Translations under genes and position numbers: made by a program
Notes under the pieces: generated by a model
Databases searched by the model: none
The model's input: the letters and a program-made list of their open reading frames with translations, nothing else
What the model was told of the DNA's origin: nothing
Assembly: GCA_964392065.1 (NCBI GenBank)
Contig: CAYMOG010000001.1
Coordinates: 78,733 to 142,732, forward strand
DNA: 64,000 nucleotides
Direction: 5' to 3'
From: JASBZA01 sp964392065
GTDB taxonomy: Bacteria; Bacillota; Clostridia; Saccharofermentanales; Fastidiosipilaceae
In this document: in pieces, positions 25,893-34,500 of the stretch
Layout: each line of letters starts with the position of its first letter
Position numbering within the stretch: the first letter of the stretch is position 1

Positions 25893-26885
25893 ATGGCAAA
25901 TCCAGGACCTATGCGCTATATCGCAGTAGATGAGTTGGAAGCAAACTTCGGACCCGGTAAATCCGAACACCTAGCGCGTGAGAGTGAGCAAGTGTTTCTA
26001 AATCAACTAGTCGAGATTGCTTATGATGCGGCTTGGGATCAAGAAGTGCGAGCGATTTTCATTTCAGGACCCACGAGTTCTGGGAAGACAACCTTCGGCC
26101 AGCGCTTAGGATCAGCAGTCCACCTGTTCGGTCGTAAAACCGTGCATATTTCTCTTGATGATTATTATCATAATATGGAATATGTATATGATGAGTGGGG
26201 GAGACCTAATCTCGAAACAATAGAAGCTTTGGATTTAGAATTAATACGTGTCCAGATGGAGGCTTTGCTTCGTGGAGAAGAAGTGGTTGTTCCCCATTAC
26301 GATTTTGCGAAAAGAGAAAGTACTTTTATAGAGGAGCGGCGTACCTATATTGATGATAATACTCTAATGGTTGTTGAAGGACTTCATGGCTTGTCTTCAG
26401 AGATTATTGGTAAGTTACCGCATAAGTCTGTTATGGGTGTTTTTGTTTGCCCCTGGGCAACCCTTGTAGATGATGAAACGTTATTGGAGCCGGAGCAAAT
26501 TCGTCAAATTCGCCGTTTGGCTAGAGATCATCATCATCGTGGAACGTCCCCTATAGCGACTCTAGATTATTGGCCTGTTATTGATTTGTCTGAAAAACTC
26601 TTATTCAATGATTATTTAACAAGAGCAGATTACTTCGTAAATACTGTAATTCCATATGAGTTTTTCGTTCTAGGACCCATGGCCGCGAACTATTTAAAAG
26701 CCGATCTAGAGCGAATAGAAAGAGGGGAAGAAGTGGCTTCCTCTCTAACTAGAGGAGGCACGCTCGCAGTGCCACATAAAGCGGTGGAAGATGCGAAATA
26801 TCTCATTAAAATATGTGAACAGTTTCCGGTTTTACCGAAATCTTTTGTACCACCTATGTCGATACTAAATGAGTTTATAAATTAG
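25893..26885 (+). CDS. Uridine kinase/phosphoribulokinase-family nucleoside kinase
   Basis: 330 aa. The P-loop FISGPTSSGKTTFGQRL (about residues 58-74) and the substrate-side ISLDDYYHNMEYV and PHYDF motifs are typical of uridine kinases. The open frame reaches back to 25818, but AAAGGAGC lies before ATG 25893 and the extra residues look unlike protein family sequence, so I chose the latter. Longer relatives in Clostridia carry an N-terminal TGS-like domain of over 200 residues; only about 50 residues precede the P-loop here. The next gene, metA, begins 20 bases after its stop. Confidence 0.82.
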   Translation: MANPGPMRYIAVDELEANFGPGKSEHLARESEQVFLNQLVEIAYDAAWDQEVRAIFISGPTSSGKTTFGQRLGSAVHLFGRKTVHISLDDYYHNMEYVYDEWGRPNLETIEALDLELIRVQMEALLRGEEVVVPHYDFAKRESTFIEERRTYIDDNTLMVVEGLHGLSSEIIGKLPHKSVMGVFVCPWATLVDDETLLEPEQIRQIRRLARDHHHRGTSPIATLDYWPVIDLSEKLLFNDYLTRADYFVNTVIPYEFFVLGPMAANYLKADLERIERGEEVASSLTRGGTLAVPHKAVEDAKYLIKICEQFPVLPKSFVPPMSILNEFIN

Positions 26886-26905
26886 AAAAGTAGAGGAGTG
26901 TAGCG

Positions 26906-27838
26906 ATGCCTATTAAACTGCCCGCAGGGATACCATCAGGAAAGGTTTTACAAGAAGAGCAAATTTTCGTTATGAGTAACGAAAGGGCCTATCATCAAGA
27001 TATAAGACCATTACAAATTTTATTTGTGAATCTTATGCCTAATAAACAGGAGACAGAAGCGCAATTCTTCAGACTTTTAGGGAATTCACCTATTCAAATT
27101 GAAGTGCATTTAGCCTATACGGCCACATATCAGCCTACTCATACTAGTAAGAAGTATTTAGGGCGTTTTTATAAAACTTTTCAAGATATTTCTGAACGCT
27201 ATTTCGATGGATTAATCGTAACAGGAGCTCCGGTTGAGCTTATGAATTTTGAAGATGTCCACTATTGGCAAGAATTATGTCGTATTATGGAATGGAGCAA
27301 GACGCATGTTTTCTCCAGTCTTTTTGTATGCTGGGGGGCGCAAGCGGCCCTACAGTACTTCCATAATATTCCTAAATATCGTTTAGATAAGAAGTGTTTC
27401 GGAGTATTTCCCCATCAATTATATGCACCCAAACATCATGAATTTATGCGAGGAATTGATGATGAGTTTTACGTACCCGTGTCTCGCTATACAGAAGTTC
27501 GTAAGGAAGATATTTTGAAAATAGAAGAGCTTAGTCTCCTGGCCAGCTCTGAAGAAGCTGGAATTCTAGCGGTATCCGATGAAGCAAACAAGCGATTCTA
27601 TATAACAGGACATGTGGAATACGATCGTTATACGCTACGGGATGAGTATGTGAGAAATATTACGAATGGGCGAGAGATTCAAGTGCCTGGCAATTATTTT
27701 CCCCATGATAATCCGAATAATGAACCTGTCGTAAGGTGGCGATCTACCGCAACTTTACTCTTTTCTAATTGGCTAAACTATTATGTCTACCAGCAGACTC
27801 CTTATGATTTAGAGGGGATTGGACGACCAAGACTCTGA
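26906..27838 (+). CDS. metA: Homoserine O-acetyltransferase (MetA type)
   Basis: 310 aa, the usual length. First committed step of methionine synthesis. Catalytic Cys142 in CWGAQA, His and Glu of the triad in TGHVEYDRY, and the N-terminal MPIKLP of the MetA family are all present. Residue 111 is Glu (TGAPVEL), which in Bacillus-type enzymes selects acetyl-CoA, while Gly at this place in the E. coli enzyme allows succinyl-CoA; this supports acetyl transfer. GAGGAG precedes the ATG. I see no S-box or T-box element upstream. Confidence 0.93.
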   Translation: MPIKLPAGIPSGKVLQEEQIFVMSNERAYHQDIRPLQILFVNLMPNKQETEAQFFRLLGNSPIQIEVHLAYTATYQPTHTSKKYLGRFYKTFQDISERYFDGLIVTGAPVELMNFEDVHYWQELCRIMEWSKTHVFSSLFVCWGAQAALQYFHNIPKYRLDKKCFGVFPHQLYAPKHHEFMRGIDDEFYVPVSRYTEVRKEDILKIEELSLLASSEEAGILAVSDEANKRFYITGHVEYDRYTLRDEYVRNITNGREIQVPGNYFPHDNPNNEPVVRWRSTATLLFSNWLNYYVYQQTPYDLEGIGRPRL

Positions 27839-27951
27839 GTAAACTAGGATTAGAAACTGGGTACTATTGTTACTTATCCTCAAAACATGAACTGATATAC
27901 TCTTAGACACGAAAATAAAAAAGGACAGTATATAGAGGAAGGTTTGAGGAA

Positions 27952-28287
27952 ATGGCTCTAGAGTTAACAAGTAACAATTTTAAATCTTCAATACTTGATG
28001 AAGAGAAGCTCGTTTTAGTAGATTTCTGGGCAGATTGGTGCGGGCCTTGTAGGGCCGTAGCACCATTAATTGATGCGCTAGATGAACGCTATGAGAATCT
28101 TGTAGTAGGTAAGATTAATGTAGATGAAGAAGCCGAGTTGGCAGAAGAATATAGAGTTTCTAGTATTCCAACCGTCATGTTTTTCAAAGATGGCGTAGTT
28201 GTAGAACGTATGGTGGGTGCCCATCAAGAAGAAGATTACCAAAACATTATCGAAGCCTATTTGAAAAGTGAAGAGGATGTGGATTAA
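27952..28287 (+). CDS. trxA: Thioredoxin
   Basis: 111 aa. Cytosolic thiol-disulfide reductant with the active site WCGPC (Cys30 and Cys33), Asp at the buried acid position in LVDFWADWC, and the cis-Pro loop in SSIPTVMFF. AGGAAGG is somewhat distant from the ATG; GAGGAA is closer. The gene is followed directly by a terminator, so it is probably monocistronic or ends the metA transcript. Confidence 0.97.
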   Translation: MALELTSNNFKSSILDEEKLVLVDFWADWCGPCRAVAPLIDALDERYENLVVGKINVDEEAELAEEYRVSSIPTVMFFKDGVVVERMVGAHQEEDYQNIIEAYLKSEEDVD

Positions 28288-28314
28288 TTTTGCAATTCCA
28301 TAAGAAATTTTTCG

Positions 28315-28340
28315 AGACTGTCTACGGGCAGTCTTTTTTT
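28315..28340 (+). terminator. Intrinsic terminator after trxA
   Basis: An 8-bp stem (AGACTGTC with GGCAGTCT) capped by the tetraloop TACG is followed by seven T residues. Confidence 0.92.
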
Positions 28341-28394
28341 GTTTTATATAAACTATAATGGAGAGTACAATGAGAAAAAATCGAGGAAGCATAC

Positions 28395-29585
28395 ATGAGA
28401 AGATACGATAGGAAACAAATAGAAAAATACACAGAGAGAAGTTGGCTAGAGATTGATTTAGCTCAGCTTCGTAAAAATGTTGAAGTTATTAAACGACAGC
28501 TAGCTTCGGACGTTAAACTTGCTGCTGTAGTTAAAGCCGATGCCTACGGACTAGGTGCAAGGGTAGTGTCCAAAGCATTTCTTCGGGCAGGTGCCGATCT
28601 TCTCATGGTAGCAAGCTTAGATGAGGCACTCGAACTTCGGCATTCTGGGGTTCATGCGGATATTCTCATGTTAAGTGATTGTGAAACGCTCAGGTCAGAT
28701 GAAGGTATTAGGCAAAATATTCTTTTTACTGTCTCTACTTGGGAGCGGGCAGAAAACTTAAGCCTTATTGCTCAGAACTTACAGCAAGCGGCTAGAATTC
28801 ATATCAATATCGATACGGGTATGGGGCGACTAGGTTTTACTAGGGATGATAAATGCTTAGACATTCTCCAGAGAATCTCTCTACTCCCAGGTATACGTAT
28901 TGAAGGTATATATACCCACTTTGCAACCGCAGATGGCTATAGCGAACGGGGGGATGCAGTAAGCTATCATCACGTTCAGTTGCAACGCTTTCTAGACTAT
29001 AAATCTAGAATTGAAGCTATTCCACTAGATATTCCCTGTTATCATGCAGCTAATTCAGCAAGCATGGTCTTAGTTCCCGAATCCCATTTCAATCTCGTGC
29101 GGGCAGGCCTCATACTTTATGGTGTAAAAAGTGAAAATATGCCGAAAGACTTAGAAATTGAACCTTGTTTCTCATTGTATACAAGGGTTGCACATATAAG
29201 GACTTTGGCCCAAGCAGAGAGCGCATCTTATGGTAGAAGTTTCTTCGCGCCAGAGGAGAGGAAAATTGCCATTCTTCCAATAGGATATGCCGATGGTTAT
29301 AGAAGATTAATGAGTGATAGAGCCTGGGTTCACGTGCGAGGTCAACGGGTGCCCGTTGTAGGGAAAATTACTATGGATCAATGCATGGTGGATGTGACAG
29401 GGATTTCCGATGTGAAAATTGGAGATCAAGTAGAATTATTAGGTCCTAATATTTCAATAGAGGAGATGTCCACATGGCAAGAGAGTATTCCTTATGAAGT
29501 TTTGAGTTGTATCATGCCTAGAGTAAGTAGAATATATAAAGATGGAGTAAGCTACTTCAAGGAAGGCCACGACGAAGTGTTTTAA
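28395..29585 (+). CDS. alr: Alanine racemase
   Basis: 396 aa. PLP enzyme supplying D-alanine for peptidoglycan. The PLP Lys47 is in AAVVKADAYGLGA. The second-domain catalytic Tyr lies in SYGRSFFAP, and GYADGYRR and VGKITMDQCMVD are family signatures. GAGGAAG precedes the ATG. A TATAAT at 28354-28359 just after the trxA terminator may be its -10, with a poor -35. Its last 29 bases overlap the convergent acetyltransferase gene on the other strand. Confidence 0.96.
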   Translation: MRRYDRKQIEKYTERSWLEIDLAQLRKNVEVIKRQLASDVKLAAVVKADAYGLGARVVSKAFLRAGADLLMVASLDEALELRHSGVHADILMLSDCETLRSDEGIRQNILFTVSTWERAENLSLIAQNLQQAARIHINIDTGMGRLGFTRDDKCLDILQRISLLPGIRIEGIYTHFATADGYSERGDAVSYHHVQLQRFLDYKSRIEAIPLDIPCYHAANSASMVLVPESHFNLVRAGLILYGVKSENMPKDLEIEPCFSLYTRVAHIRTLAQAESASYGRSFFAPEERKIAILPIGYADGYRRLMSDRAWVHVRGQRVPVVGKITMDQCMVDVTGISDVKIGDQVELLGPNISIEEMSTWQESIPYEVLSCIMPRVSRIYKDGVSYFKEGHDEVF

Positions 29586-30081
29586 TCAAGCAGACCTTAG
29601 AGTACGGCCGGCCGGAATTTACACTAAAAAGAAGAAAATTTCTAGAGCGTAATAATTCCATTAACCGTTTATTTTCTTGGGCAACATAGAGATAGAGCTC
29701 ATCAATCCCTTGATTTCTAGCATACGTAATGAGGGTATCTAAGAAAAATTCGCTTACGTTACTGCGATGGAGCTTGGGGTCAACGGAAAAACGTGTGAGT
29801 AGAGATTTCTTTTCTTTATAATCTGTGACAAGACGCGCAGAAGCGATGAAGGAACCATGGTATTGGAACGCTAGAAAGTCTTCTTGTCTTATGGCTTGAA
29901 TGACATCGCCGCGACTTTCGTTTAGTGCACTTAAGTAATAGGTGCCATCTTTTCTATAGAGAGGCAGCTGGGCTTCTTGAGCATAGAACATCATAGCTCT
30001 TTTCATTAAGTCTAAGAGCTTAGCGGCGTCGTCAGGATTCTTTATTCTGACGAAACGAATTTGCTTCAGATCAATCCACAA
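29557..30081 (-). CDS. GNAT-like N-acetyltransferase of unknown substrate
   Basis: 174 aa with a GNAT layout: a beta strand at DFLAFQYHGSFIASARLV, then FSVDPKLHRSNVSEFFLDTLITYA where the acetyl-CoA loop should be, then DELYLYVAQENKRLMELLRSRNF. The usual Q/RxxGxG/A loop is weak (HRSNVS). I start it at the TTG preceded by AGAGGG; the frame continues to a GTG at 30117 without a binding site. Converges on alr with a 29-base overlap of coding ends. No function can be given. Confidence 0.65.
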   Translation of the reverse strand: MWIDLKQIRFVRIKNPDDAAKLLDLMKRAMMFYAQEAQLPLYRKDGTYYLSALNESRGDVIQAIRQEDFLAFQYHGSFIASARLVTDYKEKKSLLTRFSVDPKLHRSNVSEFFLDTLITYARNQGIDELYLYVAQENKRLMELLRSRNFLLFSVNSGRPYSKVCLIKTLRRGLP

Positions 30082-30134
30082 ATTGTTATCCCTCTTTTCT
30101 TCTATACACTCTAGCACAGTAAACTGGCTAATTG

Positions 30135-30163
30135 TTTACAGCGAGGTTTCATTTCATTGTCAA
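30135..30163 (-). promoter_or_regulatory. Probable promoter of the minus-strand GNAT gene
   Basis: On the minus strand TTGACA (30163-30158) is followed after 17 bp by TGTAAA (30140-30135), about 55 bases before the proposed TTG start. Confidence 0.55.
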
Positions 30164-30434
30164 TATTATATACATTGTCCAAAGTGGCAAAAAAGTGCCT
30201 TTGTACATCTTGCCTGAAATTTTCTGATAAAAGGGTATTTTAATTATATTTTGAACAAATTGATTAAAAATCAAGGGGAAATCCAAGTTTTTTCAGCAGG
30301 TAAGAAGGTGTGTATGCCAAAAATTCGGCTTATAATTTGTGGACTTTTGCGTATGGTAGAAAAAATTGTAAAGTGATATAGTTTCAGTAGTCAATAATTA
30401 CATGAGAGAAATGTAAATAAATGGAGGTATTTTA
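30164..30434 (+). promoter_or_regulatory. Long non-coding region upstream of the MsmK-type ATPase gene
   Basis: AT-rich and without an open frame of note. A TATAAT at 30331-30336 could be a -10 with a leader of about 100 bases, but no convincing -35 accompanies it. A small imperfect hairpin (TGGCA/TGCC, around 30181-30202) is present. ATGGAGG at the end is the ribosome-binding site of the ATPase gene. Confidence 0.3.
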
Positions 30435-31556
30435 ATGGCAAGTGTTACACTCAAAAATGTGTACAAGAGATACGACGGTGGCGTCGTAGCTGTATCAGAT
30501 TTCAACCTAGATATCGAAGATAAGGAATTTATCATTCTAGTAGGTCCTTCTGGTTGCGGTAAGTCTACAACTCTACGTATGATTGCTGGTCTAGAAGAAA
30601 TTACAGAAGGTGAAGTTTATATCGGCGATAAGCTGGTTAACGACGTACAACCCAAGGACAGAGACATCGCCATGGTTTTCCAGAACTATGCGCTATATCC
30701 TCATATGACTGTGTTTGATAACATGGCATTCGGCTTGAAACTACGTAAAACACCTAAGGAAGATATTAAGCGTCGTGTTAACGAAGCTGCTAAGATTCTA
30801 GAAATTGAACATTTACTTGATCGTAAACCAAAGGCACTATCCGGTGGTCAGCGTCAGCGTGTAGCGCTAGGTCGTGCGATCGTTAGAGATCCTAAGGTTT
30901 TCCTCATGGACGAACCTCTATCAAACCTCGATGCTAAGCTTCGTGTTCAAATGCGTGTTGAAATTACTAAACTTCATCAACGTTTAGCCACTACATTCAT
31001 CTATGTTACCCATGACCAAACAGAAGCTATGACAATGGGTTCTAGAATCGTTGTTATGAAAGATGGTTTCATCCAACAAGTGGACGATCCAACAACCCTT
31101 TATATGCATCCAGTGAATACATTCGTTGCAGGCTTTATCGGCATGCCACCTATGAACTTCATCAACTCTAGACTTGTTAGAGATGAGCAAGGTGTAGGAT
31201 TTGTGCTAGAAGATCATACTGTATACTTGAATCAAGAAAAATATGATGTTCCTGAAGTGCATGAATACCTTGATCAAGACGTTATCATCGGTATTCGTCC
31301 AGAAGCTATGAGTGATGCACCTCAAGATGTAGAAGCTGCGAGAGCTCAGAGCGCTGTATTCCCAGCTTATGTAGATGTTGTTGAGAAGTTAGGTGCACAA
31401 TCTTATCTCTATTGTACAGTCGGTAACGGCACAGTTACAGCGAGTGTTGATCCTATTTCTTCTCCTACACAAGTAGGCGATGAAGTTATGATCGCAATCG
31501 ACAACAATCGAGTAAATGTTTTCGACAAAGAAACTGAGAAGACAATCATTTCTTAG
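30435..31556 (+). CDS. Sugar ABC importer ATPase, MsmK/UgpC/MalK type
   Basis: 373 aa. Walker A GPSGCGKST, signature LSGGQRQRVALGRA and Walker B VFLMDEPLSNLDAKLR are all intact. The C-terminal third is an OB/TOBE domain typical of MalK-like proteins that contact importer permeases. It is a lone gene with AATGGAGG before ATG and its own terminator, and no permease gene is adjacent. In Gram-positive bacteria such orphan ATPases serve several sugar importers, so it is a natural partner for the permeases at 2277-4136, which lack one; this is inference. Confidence 0.95.
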   Translation: MASVTLKNVYKRYDGGVVAVSDFNLDIEDKEFIILVGPSGCGKSTTLRMIAGLEEITEGEVYIGDKLVNDVQPKDRDIAMVFQNYALYPHMTVFDNMAFGLKLRKTPKEDIKRRVNEAAKILEIEHLLDRKPKALSGGQRQRVALGRAIVRDPKVFLMDEPLSNLDAKLRVQMRVEITKLHQRLATTFIYVTHDQTEAMTMGSRIVVMKDGFIQQVDDPTTLYMHPVNTFVAGFIGMPPMNFINSRLVRDEQGVGFVLEDHTVYLNQEKYDVPEVHEYLDQDVIIGIRPEAMSDAPQDVEAARAQSAVFPAYVDVVEKLGAQSYLYCTVGNGTVTASVDPISSPTQVGDEVMIAIDNNRVNVFDKETEKTIIS

Positions 31557-31587
31557 TAAATGAAGATGTTTAGTTTATGACTTAAGG

Positions 31588-31618
31588 AAGGAAGGCTAGT
31601 TTATAGCCTTCCTTTTTT
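31588..31618 (+). terminator. Intrinsic terminator after the ATPase gene
   Basis: A perfect 10-bp stem (AAGGAAGGCT with AGCCTTCCTT), 7-base loop, and a run of six T residues. Confidence 0.93.
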
Positions 31619-31703
31619 ATGTATAGAGTATTTCTTTAATCTGTTTTTCATTTTTCTAGTTTAAGATAATGAAAGATAACAGGAAGTTACTGTAAAATTT
31701 CAC

Positions 31704-31732
31704 TTGAAATATTATTGTAACAATAGCATAAT
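31704..31732 (+). promoter_or_regulatory. Promoter with palindrome in its spacer, upstream of the CdaR-like gene
   Basis: TTGAAA (31704-31709), a 17-bp spacer and CATAAT (31727-31732). The spacer holds the perfect 13-bp palindrome TATTGTAACAATA (31713-31725), a position where a bound repressor would block polymerase. The gene downstream encodes a DNA-binding protein, so autoregulation is possible. Confidence 0.65.
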
Positions 31733-31767
31733 TAACAAATGAAGTGTAAAGCGAAAGGAATAGTTTT

Positions 31768-32877
31768 ATGGAAGAAATTATTAATGTTATACAAGAGGCG
31801 TCTGTTATCTTAGATCGTATCGCGGGTGTGACGGATGCAGATGGAACTGTAATTGCATGTACCAATCAAGGACGTGTAGGTTCTATTGACAAGTTAGCAT
31901 CTGAAATCTTTGCATCTGAAGACCAAATGGCAGTCACAGGGAAAACGACTTATCGTAAATTTGGTATGGATGATAATCCTGAATATATTTGCTTCATTGA
32001 AGGAACCGATCAAACAGCACAAACTTATCTAGAGCTACTAAGCAACTGGTTGGAATCTGCTCTGCGCGATGGAAATAAGGATTCAGATCGTGATGATTTA
32101 ATTAAAAATGTTCTTTTGGAAAATGAATTGCCAGGAGATATTCCACTAAAGGCAAGAGAATATCGTATTCCTTATGCTGCTTTACGCGTAGTATTCTTAA
32201 TTAAAATCAAAGAAGAAAGTTCTATGGATTGCCTTGAAGTCATGCGCTCTTTATATCCGAATCGTAAGATGGATTATGTGTTTGCTATGGATGAAGAGCA
32301 CATCGTTCTGGTCAAGGAATTCTACCGCGATGAATTAGATCAAGTAGATGCTATGGCCAAAAATATCCTGGATACGTTAAATAGTGAATCCATGACACAA
32401 GCTGTGATTGGTATCGGCATGCCTGCAGAAACCTTGAAGGATTGTGCCAAGTCTTACCGTGAAGCCAGTTTAGCCATGACTATTGGTGGTATCTTTAATC
32501 CAGGGGAGAATATTATTCGCTATGACAGCTTAGGTTTAGGTCGTCTGATTTATCAGCTTCCTCCCACGCTTTGTCATATGTTCTTAGATGAAGTATTCCC
32601 AGAGGGTTCTTATGAGTCTCTAGATACGGAAACCCTTGTGACTATAGATAAATTCTTCGAGAATAATCTTAATGGTTCTGAAACTTCTAGGCAGCTATTT
32701 GTCCATAGGAATACGCTTGTCTATCGTCTAGATAAAGTAGAAAAAATTACCTCTCTTGATTTACGTACCTTCGATGATGCTGTGTTGTTTAAGTTGGCGT
32801 CTATGGTGCGTCAGTATCTAGAGTTTCTAGAGAGAGATTCAACAAGTGTATCTAATAACAAATGGTGGCGTAATTAA
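31768..32877 (+). CDS. CdaR/PucR-type transcriptional regulator
   Basis: 369 aa. The N-terminal part (about 1-120, starting EEIINVIQEASVILDRIAGVTDADGTVI) resembles a PAS-like or sugar-diacid sensing domain. A middle GGDEF-like PucR region follows, and the C-terminus carries the PucR helix-turn-helix (ENNLNGSETSRQLFVHRNT, then LVYRLDKVEKI). AAAGG precedes the ATG at good spacing. Only two bases separate its stop from the ftsE start, with no ftsE promoter visible, so it heads the ftsEX-peptidase operon. CdaR relatives usually control carbon use; what signal it senses here is unknown. Confidence 0.85.
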   Translation: MEEIINVIQEASVILDRIAGVTDADGTVIACTNQGRVGSIDKLASEIFASEDQMAVTGKTTYRKFGMDDNPEYICFIEGTDQTAQTYLELLSNWLESALRDGNKDSDRDDLIKNVLLENELPGDIPLKAREYRIPYAALRVVFLIKIKEESSMDCLEVMRSLYPNRKMDYVFAMDEEHIVLVKEFYRDELDQVDAMAKNILDTLNSESMTQAVIGIGMPAETLKDCAKSYREASLAMTIGGIFNPGENIIRYDSLGLGRLIYQLPPTLCHMFLDEVFPEGSYESLDTETLVTIDKFFENNLNGSETSRQLFVHRNTLVYRLDKVEKITSLDLRTFDDAVLFKLASMVRQYLEFLERDSTSVSNNKWWRN

Positions 32878-32879
32878 TC

Positions 32880-33593
32880 ATGATTGATTTTGCAGATGTA
32901 AGCATGGCCTATACTAAGCGTTCTCCTGTTGCTTTGGAAAATGTTTCATTTCACATCGATAGAGGTGAATTTGTATTTGTTATCGGAGCTTCAGGTTCGG
33001 GTAAATCTACAGTAATTAAACTTATTTCGTGTGAAGAGAAGTTTCAAGAAGGAGAAATCGTCTTAGGTGGTAGTAGATTGAAGAACATTAAGAAACGTGC
33101 TATCCCATATGTCAGGCGAAACATAGGCATGATTTTCCAGGATTTCCGATTAATAGATTCTAAAACGGTTTATGAAAATGTAGCCTTTGCCATGGAAATT
33201 GTTGGGGCAAGCAAAAGGAAAATTCGTAGGCAAGTTCCAATTGTATTAAGTACGGTAGGATTACGTTCGAAGATTCACGAGAAGCCCAACGAACTCTCAG
33301 GCGGTGAACAGCAACGTGTTGCGATAGCGAGAGCGATTATAAATAATCCTCAATTACTCTTAGCGGATGAGCCGACGGGAAATCTTGATCCTGATACAAG
33401 TGAACAAATAATGGCCTTACTTAGTGAAATTAACCGAGAAGGCACCACGGTAGTTGTATGTACTCATGACCACGATTTAGTGGACATCATGCGCCAAAGA
33501 GTCATAGAAATCCAAGACGGTAGAATTATTCGTGACGAACAACAAGCAAGTTATACCTATTGTGAAGTTATGCCAGAAAGTCAGTTGGTCTAG
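32880..33593 (+). CDS. ftsE: Cell division ATPase FtsE
   Basis: 237 aa. Walker A GASGSGKST, signature LSGGEQQRVAIARA, Walker B LLLADEPTGNLDPDTS. FtsE hydrolyses ATP at the inner face of the membrane and, through FtsX, switches on peptidoglycan hydrolases outside. It is directly followed by ftsX (5-base gap) and an M23 peptidase gene, the expected partners. It is about 10 residues longer than the shortest homologues, with a Gln/Tyr-rich tail. Confidence 0.96.
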   Translation: MIDFADVSMAYTKRSPVALENVSFHIDRGEFVFVIGASGSGKSTVIKLISCEEKFQEGEIVLGGSRLKNIKKRAIPYVRRNIGMIFQDFRLIDSKTVYENVAFAMEIVGASKRKIRRQVPIVLSTVGLRSKIHEKPNELSGGEQQRVAIARAIINNPQLLLADEPTGNLDPDTSEQIMALLSEINREGTTVVVCTHDHDLVDIMRQRVIEIQDGRIIRDEQQASYTYCEVMPESQLV

Positions 33594-33598
33594 AGTAA

Positions 33599-34492
33599 AT
33601 GAACATAAATATTATTAAAAACATGTTGAAAGAAGCAATACGTGGTGTGTTTCGTCATCCCATGATAACTTTCGCTTCAGTAACGACTATCACCCTAATG
33701 CTTCTTGTGGTAGGTGTATTCTTGGCTTTTACCTTGAATGCAAACCATATTATTAAGCGTATAGGCGCAGAACCCCCTGTTCAGATATGGATGCGAGATG
33801 GTGTTGAACCCTTACATCTAGAACTTCTTGATGCAGAGCTGAAGTCTAATCAATTGGTTACTCAATACAGTATGCAAACACCTCAAGATAACTATGATAA
33901 CTATAGAGAAACTTTAGGAGAAGATGCATCTCTATTAGATTCTCTAGATCCTGAGAAATTGCCCTATTCTTTTACCGTGCAATTAATAGGACCTGAAGCC
34001 ATAGGTCAATTCGAATCAGTAGTTGAGACATTTCCAGGAATCAGCGAAGTGCAATACTCGCAAACTGTACTTAATTTTTTTCAAGAATCCTCACGGATTA
34101 TCAATCTTGCCAGCTTGATATCTGTTGCTATACTGCTTCTGGTTTCCTTGTTAATTATTTCGAATATGGTAAGGATTTCTATTTTTGCAAGAGCAGAGGA
34201 AATCTCCATTATGAAATATGTGGGCGCCACGAATCATTATATTAGGGTTCCGTATTTACTAGAGGGAGCCTTTACTGGTATACTAGGCTCAATAATAGCG
34301 TGGAGTATTGTGGTTTTCCTCTATACTCGACTCTATGCTTGGTGGATGCAAGATACGCAAGTGGGTAGTGCTTGGGCATTACTCGGAAGGCCTGAAATTA
34401 TCATTCCCGTATTATTAGTCCTACTTATTACAGGCGGCCTAGTGGGCGCGGTAGGTAGTGCTATATCTGTGAAGAAACACGTAAATGTATAG
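33599..34492 (+). CDS. ftsX: Cell division membrane protein FtsX
   Basis: 297 aa. Four membrane segments: one near residues 25-45, then an extracellular domain of about 130 residues, then three at the C-terminus. ARAEEISIMKYVGATNHYIRVPYLLEGA is the FtsX-core motif (here spanning about residues 198-225). FtsX relays FtsE activity to an extracellular hydrolase activator or hydrolase. The start has only a weak binding site (TAGAGTAA), so translation probably depends on coupling to ftsE. Confidence 0.95.
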   Translation: MNINIIKNMLKEAIRGVFRHPMITFASVTTITLMLLVVGVFLAFTLNANHIIKRIGAEPPVQIWMRDGVEPLHLELLDAELKSNQLVTQYSMQTPQDNYDNYRETLGEDASLLDSLDPEKLPYSFTVQLIGPEAIGQFESVVETFPGISEVQYSQTVLNFFQESSRIINLASLISVAILLLVSLLIISNMVRISIFARAEEISIMKYVGATNHYIRVPYLLEGAFTGILGSIIAWSIVVFLYTRLYAWWMQDTQVGSAWALLGRPEIIIPVLLVLLITGGLVGAVGSAISVKKHVNV

Positions 34493-34500
34493 GAGAAATT

